NCBI RefSeq assembly: GCF_004006235.1
Contig: NZ_CP034753.1
Coordinates: forward strand, 4,024,320 to 4,088,319
Length of the DNA stretch: 64,000 bases
From: Agromyces sp. LHK192
GTDB taxonomy: Bacteria; Actinomycetota; Actinomycetes; Actinomycetales; Microbacteriaceae
Direction: 5' to 3'
The number at the start of each line of letters is the position of its first letter. The stretch's first letter is position 1. Position numbers and translations under genes: made by a program. Below are positions 51,022-58,001 of this stretch, one piece after another. The notes below the pieces were generated by a model that saw nothing but the letters and a program-made list of their open reading frames with translations, ran no database searches and was not told where the DNA came from.

Positions 51022-52636
51022 GGACCGGATCGGCCGCGCGAGCGTCTTCCTCGCGTCAGGCACGCTCGTCTCGCGGATCCTCGGGTTCGTGAAGGCGATC
51101 GCCCTCGCCTCGACCATCGGCATCATCGGGTCGCAGGGCGCCGACGCGTTCGCCGTCGCCAACGGCCTGCCGAACACCGTCTTCGTGATCGTCGCAGGCG
51201 GCGTGCTGAGCGCCGTGCTCGTGCCCCAGATCGTTCGCGCCGGCGCCCATGCGGACGGCGGCAGCGCGTACATCAACAAGCTGCTGACGCTCGCGTTCGT
51301 CGTGCTCGCCGGCGCGACGGTCGTCGCGACCCTCGCGGCACCACTGCTCACGTTCCTCTACGGCGCATCGCTGCCCGACGAGACGTTCGCCCTCGCCGTC
51401 GCCTTCGCGTGGTGGTGCATGCCCCAGATCTTCTTCTACGGCATGTACACCCTGCTCGGCGAGGTGCTCAACGCCCGCCGGAGTTTCGGCCCGTTCACCT
51501 GGGTTCCGGTGCTCAACAACCTCGTCGCCCTCGCGGGGATCGCGGTGTTCGCGATCGTCTTCGGCGCCGACCCGATCGGCGCTCGCGCAGCTTCCGAATG
51601 GTCGCCCTCGATGATCGCGGTGCTCGCCGGGAGCGCGACGCTCGGCATCGTCGCGCAGGCCGTCGTCCTCTTCTGGTTCTGGCGGCGCATCGGCCTGAAG
51701 TACCGACCCGACTTCGCGTGGCGCGGCGTCGGCCTGCGATCGGCCGGGCGGCTCGCGGGATGGACGTTCGGCATGCTCCTGGTCACGACGGGCGCCGGCA
51801 TCGTGCAGACGCTCGTGGTGAGCTCGGTCTCGGGCTCGGCGGCATCCGTGGCGGCGATCGACAATGCCTGGCTCATCTTCATGCTCCCGCACTCCGTCAT
51901 CACCGTCTCCATCGCCACCGCGTACTTCACGCGCATGAGCGAGCACGCGGCGGTCGACCGCCTCGTCGACGTGCGGGACGACCTGTCGAGCGCGATCCGG
52001 GGCGTCGGCACGATCATCGTGCTCGCGGTCGCCGTGCTGCTCGTTGTCGCCTACCCGTTCGCGGCGGTCTTCACGCGGGAGTTCTTCGCCGACGTGGCCG
52101 CCCTCGGCAACGTCATCATCGCGTACGTGATCGGCCTGCTCGGCTTCAGCATCCTCTTCATCGTGCAGCGCACCTTCTACGCGCTGCACGACACCCGCAC
52201 CCCGTTCTTCTTCACGCTCTTCCAGGCCGTGCTGTTCAGTGCGTGCGCGGTCGCGTGCCTCGCCCTTCCCGTCGACTGGGTCGCGGTCGGCGTCGCGGCG
52301 TCGACGACGCTCGCCGGGACCGCGCAGCTCGCGGTTGCGCTCGTCCTGCTGCGGCGACGCCTCGGCACGCTCGACGGTCGGCGCGTGCTGGTCGCTCTCG
52401 GCCGCGCCGCCGCGGCTGCCGTGCTGCCCGTCGCGGCCGGTATCGCCCTGCTGATCGCACTCGGCGGCACGCAGGCCGGCGGCTTCGCGGTGAGCAGCAT
52501 CGTCGGCGCGATCACCTCCATGGCGGCCATCGGCGTCGTCATGGCCGCGCTCTACTTCGGCGGCCTCTGGGTGATGCGGTCACCGGAACTCCGGGGATTC
52601 GCGGAACCGCTGGTCGCGCGACTGCGTCGCCGCTGA
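51014..52636 (+). CDS. murJ: Lipid II flippase MurJ (MviN family)
   Basis: 540 residues, fourteen helices. RASVFLASGTLVSRILGFVKAIALA near the N-terminus, PQIFFYGMYTLLGEVLNARRSFGPFTW and QRTFYALHDTRTPFFFTLFQ are hallmark MurJ segments. It translocates lipid II to the outer face of the membrane for peptidoglycan synthesis. There is no C-terminal pseudokinase domain as in the mycobacterial protein. The start overlaps the DUF6049 stop by eight bases. Confidence 0.93.
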   Translation: MAEDRIGRASVFLASGTLVSRILGFVKAIALASTIGIIGSQGADAFAVANGLPNTVFVIVAGGVLSAVLVPQIVRAGAHADGGSAYINKLLTLAFVVLAGATVVATLAAPLLTFLYGASLPDETFALAVAFAWWCMPQIFFYGMYTLLGEVLNARRSFGPFTWVPVLNNLVALAGIAVFAIVFGADPIGARAASEWSPSMIAVLAGSATLGIVAQAVVLFWFWRRIGLKYRPDFAWRGVGLRSAGRLAGWTFGMLLVTTGAGIVQTLVVSSVSGSAASVAAIDNAWLIFMLPHSVITVSIATAYFTRMSEHAAVDRLVDVRDDLSSAIRGVGTIIVLAVAVLLVVAYPFAAVFTREFFADVAALGNVIIAYVIGLLGFSILFIVQRTFYALHDTRTPFFFTLFQAVLFSACAVACLALPVDWVAVGVAASTTLAGTAQLAVALVLLRRRLGTLDGRRVLVALGRAAAAAVLPVAAGIALLIALGGTQAGGFAVSSIVGAITSMAAIGVVMAALYFGGLWVMRSPELRGFAEPLVARLRRR

Positions 52637-52739
52637 GCGCTCCGTCCGCGACGCGGTCGCTCCGACCGGTCGGCGTTCGGGCGGCGTCGACGGCCTGCAT
52701 CGGCGGCATCCGTCGCGCGCCGCAACGGAGCGAGGCGGC

Positions 52740-52765
52740 GGAATAGGTGCCGCCTAGACTGTGTT
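52740..52765 (+). promoter_or_regulatory. SigR/SigH-type promoter of trxBA
   Basis: GGAAT (52740-52744) and GTT (52763-52765) are separated by exactly 18 bases, the consensus of the thiol-stress sigma factor SigR of Streptomyces and SigH of mycobacteria, for which trxBA is a classic target. A TAGACT within the spacer (52755-52760) could be the -10 of an additional housekeeping promoter. Confidence 0.65.
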
Positions 52766-52838
52766 GACCATGTCGTGACATCCGTGAACCAGCGGATGCC
52801 ATATCCACGTCACGACCGCACGTCACAACCAGGGAGCA

Positions 52839-53831
52839 GTGTTGCGCGACATCATCATCATCGGCTCGGGCCCCGCCGGCTTCACCGCCGCGATCTACGC
52901 CGCGCGCGCCGAACTGCAGCCGCTGCTCATCGCCAGCTCGGTCGAGATCGGCGGCGAGCTGATGAACACGACCGAGGTCGAGAACTTCCCGGGTTTCCCC
53001 GAGGGCATCATGGGCCCCGACCTGATGACGCAGATGCAGCAGCAGGCCGAGCGCTTCGGCACCGAGGTCGTCTACGACGACGTCGTCGAGCTCGAGCTCG
53101 ACGGTCCGGTCAAGCGCGTGAAGCTCGGCAACGGCGGCGTCGAAGAGGCGAAGACCGTCATCTACGCGACCGGGTCCGCCTACCGAAAGCTCGGCCTCCC
53201 GGAGGAGGAGCACCTCTCGGGCCACGGCCTCTCATGGTGCGCGACGTGCGACGGGTTCTTCTTCCGCCAGAAGACCATCGCGGTCGTCGGCGGCGGGGAC
53301 TCGGCGATGGAGGAGGCCACGTTCCTCACCCGCTTCGCCGACAAGGTCTACGTGATCCACCGCCGCGAGGAGCTCAAGGCGTCGAAGATCATGCAGCAGC
53401 GCGCGTTCGACAACGAGAAGATCGAGTTCGTCTGGAACGCGGAGATCGCCGAGATCCTCGGCGAGACCCAGGTGTCGGGCGTGACGCTCCGCGACACCGT
53501 CACCGGCGACCTCCGCCCGCTCGAGCTCGACGGTCTGTTCGTGGCCATCGGCAACGACCCGCGCACCCACCTCGTGCACGGCAAGCTCGAACTCACCGGC
53601 GAGGGCACCGTGTGGGTCGACGGCCGTTCGTCGCGCACGAGCCTCCCGGGCGTGTTCGCCGCCGGAGACGTGATCGACCCGCACTACCGCCAGGCCGTCA
53701 CGGCCGCCGGGTCGGGCACGGTCGCGGCCCTCGACGCCGAGCACTACCTCGCGGCGCTCGCGGACACCTCCTCGCCCGCGGAAGCCGAAGCCGAGGCCGA
53801 GGCCGTCGAGCGGCTCGCATCCGTCAACTGA
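52839..53831 (+). CDS. trxB: Thioredoxin reductase
   Basis: 330 residues from GTG 52839; TTG 52842 has better spacing to AGGGAG and may be the true start. FAD motif IIIGSGPAGFTAAIYAARAEL, redox centre Cys134-Ala-Thr-Cys137 in WCATCDGFFF, NADPH motif VVGGGDSAMEEATFL with HRREELKASK, and the late GVFAAGDVIDPHYRQAVTAAGSG. A short Glu/Ala-rich tail follows. It reduces thioredoxin, encoded 52 bases downstream. Confidence 0.95.
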   Translation: MLRDIIIIGSGPAGFTAAIYAARAELQPLLIASSVEIGGELMNTTEVENFPGFPEGIMGPDLMTQMQQQAERFGTEVVYDDVVELELDGPVKRVKLGNGGVEEAKTVIYATGSAYRKLGLPEEEHLSGHGLSWCATCDGFFFRQKTIAVVGGGDSAMEEATFLTRFADKVYVIHRREELKASKIMQQRAFDNEKIEFVWNAEIAEILGETQVSGVTLRDTVTGDLRPLELDGLFVAIGNDPRTHLVHGKLELTGEGTVWVDGRSSRTSLPGVFAAGDVIDPHYRQAVTAAGSGTVAALDAEHYLAALADTSSPAEAEAEAEAVERLASVN

Positions 53832-53883
53832 CCTCTTCGACGACATCCGTTCGTCCAGGTTCTTCCATCCAAAGGAGATTGCA

Positions 53884-54207
53884 ATGACTGCACGCGCAGT
53901 GACCGAGGCCACCTTCGAGCAGGAGGTCCTCAACAACGACAAGCCCGTCCTCGTCGACTTCTGGGCCGAGTGGTGCGGCCCGTGTCGGGCCGTGAGCCCG
54001 ATCCTCGACCAGATCGCGACCGAGCACTCCGAGAAGCTCGACATCGTGAAGCTGAACGTCGACGAGAACCCCGGTCTCGCGATGAAGTACCAGATCACCG
54101 CGATCCCGGCGTTCAAGGTGTTCGACAAGGGCGAGGTCGTCAAGACCGTCGTCGGCGCGAAGCCGAAGCCGGCCCTCGAGGCCGACCTCGCCGCCTACAT
54201 CCAGTAG
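53884..54207 (+). CDS. trxA: Thioredoxin
   Basis: 107 residues, the standard length. Active site Trp30-Cys31-Gly-Pro-Cys34 in FWAEWCGPCRAVSP and the cis-proline loop TAIPAFKVFDKGE. AAAGGAG lies seven bases before the ATG. Cytoplasmic disulfide reductant, re-reduced by TrxB; co-transcribed with trxB and followed by a strong terminator. Confidence 0.96.
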   Translation: MTARAVTEATFEQEVLNNDKPVLVDFWAEWCGPCRAVSPILDQIATEHSEKLDIVKLNVDENPGLAMKYQITAIPAFKVFDKGEVVKTVVGAKPKPALEADLAAYIQ

Positions 54208-54224
54208 TCGGCAGCCTCGTCGTG

Positions 54225-54256
54225 AAGGCCCGCCCGGCTCAAGCCGGGCGGGCCTT
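54225..54256 (+). terminator. Terminator after trxA
   Basis: Perfect 15-bp arms, AAGGCCCGCCCGGCT (54225-54239) and its complement (54242-54256), around a two-base centre that opens to a TCAA tetraloop. It starts 17 bases after the trxA stop. Confidence 0.85.
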
Positions 54257-54330
54257 CCGCATATCCGAGCGGATGCCTCGCCGCGGGCATCCGTCATTCC
54301 GGCCCCGACGCGGTGACTAGCATGAAGACC

Positions 54331-54354
54331 TTGAGCAGAACGGATGTGATGTGA
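54331..54354 (+). CDS. Possible seven-codon leaderless leader ORF before the aminotransferase
   Basis: TTG 54331 lies seven bases after TAGCAT (54318-54323), the leaderless pattern. The frame of seven codons ends in a TGA that overlaps the aminotransferase GTG (GTGA). The real gene has no Shine-Dalgarno, so coupling through this mini-ORF is possible. Very short and tentative. Confidence 0.25.
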   Translation: MSRTDVM

Positions 54355-55679
54355 CCACCGACGGCGTCCCGCAGCGGACCGGCAACAACCTCGACCCCTG
54401 GTACGCGAACTACGCCGCGCGAGCCGCCGGCTTCGCCGCATCCGAGGTTCGAGCCCTGTTCGCCGTGGCGTCGCGGCCCGAGGTGGTCTCGCTCGCCGGC
54501 GGCATGCCGTTCGTGTCCGCGCTGCCGCAGGAGCTGATCGCCCAGTCGATGGAGCGGGTCATGCGCGAGCACGGACCGACGGCGCTCCAGTACGGCGGGG
54601 GAGCAGGCATCCCGTCGTTGCGCGAGCACATCCTCGAGGTGATGGCGCTCGAGGGCATCCGCGGGGCGTCGGTCGACGACGTCGTGACCTCCACCGGTTC
54701 GCAGCAGGCGCTTGATTTCGTCGCGAAACTGTTTCTCGACCCGGGTGATGTCGTCCTCGCGGAGGCACCGTCCTACGTCGGGGCGATGGGGGTCTTCCGC
54801 TCCTACCAGGCCTCGATCGTGCACGTCGCGATGGACGACGACGGCCTGATCCCCGAGGCGTTGCGTGAGACCATCGCGCACCTGCGCGGTCAGGGCCGTC
54901 GGATCAAGTTCCTGTACACGATCCCGAACTTCCACAATCCAGCGGGCGTCACCCTGTCGGCCGCCCGACGCCCCGAGATCCTCGAGATCTGCCGCCAGAA
55001 CGAGATCCTCGTGCTCGAGGACAACCCCTACGGCCTGCTGCACTTCGACGAGCCGGCGCCCGATGCACTCCGGTCGATGGACCCCGAGAGCGTCATCTAC
55101 CTCGGCTCGTTCTCGAAGACGCTCGCCCCCGGATTCCGCGTCGGCTGGGCGCTCGCCCCGCACGCGATCCGCGAGAAGCTGATCCTCGCCGCCGAGTCGG
55201 CGATCCTCTCGCCGTCGTCGTTCAACCAGATGATCGTGTCGGAGTACCTCTCGACGGCCGACTGGCGCGGCCAGATCGACACGTTCCGCGGCGTGTACCG
55301 GGAGCGGAAGCAGGCGATGGTCCAGGCGCTCGAGGACTACCTGCCGCAGTTGAGCTGGACCGACCCGAACGGCGGGTTCTACGTGTGGCTCACCCTGCCC
55401 GACTCGCTCGACTCCAAGCAGATGCTGCCTCGCGCCGTCCGCGAGCTGGTCGCGTACACCCCCGGCACGGCGTTCTTCGCGGATGGGCGTGGACGTCACG
55501 CGATGCGTCTCTCGTACTGCTATCCGACACCCGATGCGATCCGCCTCGGTATCCGGCGGCTGGCCGCGGTGATCAACGGCGAGCTCGCACTGCGCGACAC
55601 CTTCGCGGGCACCGGCTCGCTCGAGGCTCCGCACGAGCTCGAGATCGAGTCCTCGGCACCGCCGTCCGACCTGAAGTGA
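54351..55679 (+). CDS. PLP-dependent aminotransferase, class I/II (LysN/ARO8-like)
   Basis: 442 residues. Start GTG 54351. Fold-type I aminotransferase: substrate-binding SLAGGMPFVSALP, DVVTSTGSQQALDFVAKLFLDPGD, YTIPNFHNPAGVTLS and the PLP lysine in GSFSKTLAPGFRVGW. GGFYVWLTLP near the end is the typical C-terminal segment. It lacks the GntR domain of MocR regulators. It probably transfers the amino group of an aromatic or branched amino acid or of 2-aminoadipate to 2-oxoglutarate. Followed after 50 bases by the Ddl-like gene, probably in the same transcript. Confidence 0.85.
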   Translation: MTTDGVPQRTGNNLDPWYANYAARAAGFAASEVRALFAVASRPEVVSLAGGMPFVSALPQELIAQSMERVMREHGPTALQYGGGAGIPSLREHILEVMALEGIRGASVDDVVTSTGSQQALDFVAKLFLDPGDVVLAEAPSYVGAMGVFRSYQASIVHVAMDDDGLIPEALRETIAHLRGQGRRIKFLYTIPNFHNPAGVTLSAARRPEILEICRQNEILVLEDNPYGLLHFDEPAPDALRSMDPESVIYLGSFSKTLAPGFRVGWALAPHAIREKLILAAESAILSPSSFNQMIVSEYLSTADWRGQIDTFRGVYRERKQAMVQALEDYLPQLSWTDPNGGFYVWLTLPDSLDSKQMLPRAVRELVAYTPGTAFFADGRGRHAMRLSYCYPTPDAIRLGIRRLAAVINGELALRDTFAGTGSLEAPHELEIESSAPPSDLK

Positions 55680-55729
55680 CCCCGACACCCCCCATCCGAC
55701 GTCGAACTGGACTGGAGCATCTCCCGATC

Positions 55730-56743
55730 ATGACTGACTCAGAGCCTGTTGCCCCCGCCGAACGCGAAGCGTCGAGCGCGGTCACCGCATCCGATTCCGG
55801 CAGTCTTCGTGTCGTCGTCCTCGCGGGTGGCATCTCCCACGAACGCGAGATCTCGCTGCGCTCGGGCCGGCGGGTCGTGGATGCGCTGAGCGCAGCGGGG
55901 CACCGCGCCGAACTGCGCGACTCGGATGCCGGACTGCTGCCCTTCCTGACCGCCGATCGCCCGGACGTCGTCTTCCCGGCACTCCACGGCACCAGCGGGG
56001 AGGACGGGTCGCTCCTGTACCTGCTCGACGCACTCCGCCTGCCGACCGTGGGATCGAGCGGCCCAGCAGCACGTCGGGCGTGGTCGAAGCCGGTGGCCAC
56101 GTCGCTCGCCCGCGACGCCGGCATCAACGTCCCCCGCTCGATCGTCCTCTCGAACGAGTCGTTCCGCGAACTCGGAGCGGCGAGCATTCTCGGCGTCGTG
56201 CGTGAGGCGTTCGACGGCGACCTCGTGGTGAAGCCGGCGTACGGCGGCTCCGCCCAGGGCGTCACGATCGTCGACGAACCGGGCGAACTGCCTCGCGCCC
56301 TCGTCGAGGCGTTCACCTACGCCGACGTCGCCGTGATCGAGCAGCGGATCGTCGGCGCCGAGATCGCGGTGTCCGTCGTCGACACGGGGGAGGGGCCGCG
56401 CGCACTCCCACCCGTCGAGATCTCGCCGACCGCGGAGTTCTACGACTTCGAGGCCAGGTACAACGCCGGCGAGACGACGTTCTACGCTCCTGCGCGGATC
56501 GACGCCGACGTCGCCGCAGCGGCGTCCGAGGCAGCAATCCTCGTGCACCGGACCCTGGGGCTGCGCGACCTGTCGCGGGCGGACTTCATCGTCGATGCGC
56601 AGGGGACGCCCTGGTTCCTCGAGACCAACGTGCTCCCAGGCCACACCGAGACGTCGCTGCTCCCGCTCGCGATCGGAGCGAGCGGGACGACGTCTGCTGC
56701 GCTCTACGATGCGCTGGTTCGCCGGGTGCACGCGCGCGGGTGA
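55730..56743 (+). CDS. D-alanine--D-alanine-ligase-like ATP-grasp enzyme
   Basis: 337 residues from ATG 55730. The order of motifs follows Ddl: VVVLAGGISHEREISLRSGRRV, VFPALHGTSGEDGSLLYLLDALRLPTVGSS, DLVVKPAYGGSAQGVTIV (ATP-grasp loop), and the Mg-binding DFIVDAQGTPWFLETNVLPGHTETSLLP. The motif FLETNVLPG has the Glu and Asn of the metal site. The extra 25-residue N-terminal tail is Ala/Ser-rich. Neighbours do not include other mur genes, so it may be a second, specialised ligase rather than the housekeeping Ddl. Confidence 0.8.
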   Translation: MTDSEPVAPAEREASSAVTASDSGSLRVVVLAGGISHEREISLRSGRRVVDALSAAGHRAELRDSDAGLLPFLTADRPDVVFPALHGTSGEDGSLLYLLDALRLPTVGSSGPAARRAWSKPVATSLARDAGINVPRSIVLSNESFRELGAASILGVVREAFDGDLVVKPAYGGSAQGVTIVDEPGELPRALVEAFTYADVAVIEQRIVGAEIAVSVVDTGEGPRALPPVEISPTAEFYDFEARYNAGETTFYAPARIDADVAAAASEAAILVHRTLGLRDLSRADFIVDAQGTPWFLETNVLPGHTETSLLPLAIGASGTTSAALYDALVRRVHARG

Positions 56744-56769
56744 GGCTCGCATCCGACACATGTTCCGGA

Positions 56770-56785
56770 TGTTTCACGTGAAACG
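56770..56785. other. parS: parS site 1
   Basis: TGTTTCACGTGAAACG, one base from the consensus 16-mer TGTTTCACGTGAAACA. It lies in the gap between the Ddl-like gene and parB. ParB loads on such sites to form the centromere complex. Confidence 0.9.
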
Positions 56786-56822
56786 GTGACGCCCTGAACA
56801 TCGGAGGTGGAGGCTGCGGCCA

Positions 56823-56838
56823 TGTTTCACGTGAAACA
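56823..56838. other. parS: parS site 2
   Basis: TGTTTCACGTGAAACA, perfect consensus, 38 bases after site 1 and 16 bases before the terminator hairpin. Confidence 0.95.
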
Positions 56839-56853
56839 TCGTGACCTGACGCC

Positions 56854-56886
56854 GAAGGGGTGGAGCGCATCGCGCTCCACCCCTTC
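56854..56886. terminator. Bidirectional terminator between the Ddl-like gene and parB
   Basis: Perfect 15-bp arms GAAGGGGTGGAGCGC (56854-56868) and complement (56872-56886) with an ATC loop. It lies 111 bases after the Ddl-like stop and 57 bases beyond the parB stop on the opposite strand. Confidence 0.8.
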
Positions 56887-56942
56887 ACGTTCGCCGCAGA
56901 AGCGCGGTGACGGCCGGCATGACGGCCTCGCCGAGCAGATGC

Positions 56943-58001
56943 TCAGACGCCCTCGAGCTCTTCGCCGAGGTCGGTAAGGATTCGCCGGAGATCCTGCACC
57001 GTCGCGAAGTCGATGTTGATCGTGCCCTTCCGCGCGCCGAGGTTGATCTTCACCCGTGTGTTCAAGCGATCACCGAGACGAACCGCGAGGTCGTCGAGGA
57101 ACTCCTGCCGCTTGCCCGCCGCGGGCTTCTGCTTTCCCGGCTTCGGCTGGGCAGCGGCGATGGCCTCGGCCTGCCGAACGGACAGTTCCTCGTTCACGAT
57201 CTTGTCGGCGAGCTTGAGCATCGACTCGGTGTCGCCCAGCATGAGGATCGCGCGTGCATGACCAGCGCTCAGGACCCCGGCCGCGACCCGGATCTGCACC
57301 GCCTCGGGCAGCTTCAACAGCCGCAGCGTGTTGGAGATCTGGGGGCGGGAGCGGCCGATTCGCTCCGCGAGCTCCTCCTGGGTGATGCCGAAATCCGCGA
57401 GGAGCTGCTGATACGCGGAGGCTTCCTCCAGCGGGTTGAGCTGCGACCGGTGGAGATTCTCGAGCAGGGCGTCCCGCAGCATCGCCTCGTCGGCGGTGTC
57501 CTTGATAACCGCGGGAATCGTGTCGAGTTCAGCAGCCTTGCTCGCCCGAAGTCGACGTTCACCCATGACGAGTTCGTACTTGCCGGCCTCGTCAGGATGG
57601 GGACGGACGACGATCGGCTGGAGCACGCCGAACTCGCGGACACTGTGCACGAGCTCAGCGAGGTCCTCGGGATCGAAGTTGGACCGCGGCTGCTGGGCGT
57701 TGGGCACGATGTCGTGCGGGTTCAGGCGAGCCAGGCGAGCGCCCGGCACTGCGAGGAGGCCGTCGTTCGCCGCGGCCTGCTCGACGACGGCGACCGCCGC
57801 GAGGGTCGGCGATGCCATCGCGATGCCGGCATCCACCGGCGACTCGCCGCCTGCGGCCGCGGCAGGGGAACCCGTGCCCGGAGCGGCGCGATCCGCCTCG
57901 GGAAAGAACACGTCCACCGGGCGATTCGCCTTCGATGCGTCGTCTCCGGTCGGAATCAGGGCGCCGATGCCGCGTCCGAGTCCGGTGCGCTTGGTTGCCA
58001 T
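56943..58001 (-). CDS. parB: Chromosome-partitioning protein ParB
   Basis: 352 residues from ATG 58001, overlapping the parA stop (TGATG). N-terminal ParA-interacting start MATKRTGLGRGIGALIP, an Ala/Pro-rich linker, the CTPase core with VPNAQQPRSNF, GERRLRASKAA and ENLHRSQLNPLEEA, the helix-turn-helix GITQEELAERIGRSRPQISNTLRLL, and the C-terminal dimer domain. It binds parS, slides as a CTP clamp and recruits ParA for origin segregation. Confidence 0.96.
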   Translation of the reverse strand: MATKRTGLGRGIGALIPTGDDASKANRPVDVFFPEADRAAPGTGSPAAAAGGESPVDAGIAMASPTLAAVAVVEQAAANDGLLAVPGARLARLNPHDIVPNAQQPRSNFDPEDLAELVHSVREFGVLQPIVVRPHPDEAGKYELVMGERRLRASKAAELDTIPAVIKDTADEAMLRDALLENLHRSQLNPLEEASAYQQLLADFGITQEELAERIGRSRPQISNTLRLLKLPEAVQIRVAAGVLSAGHARAILMLGDTESMLKLADKIVNEELSVRQAEAIAAAQPKPGKQKPAAGKRQEFLDDLAVRLGDRLNTRVKINLGARKGTINIDFATVQDLRRILTDLGEELEGV

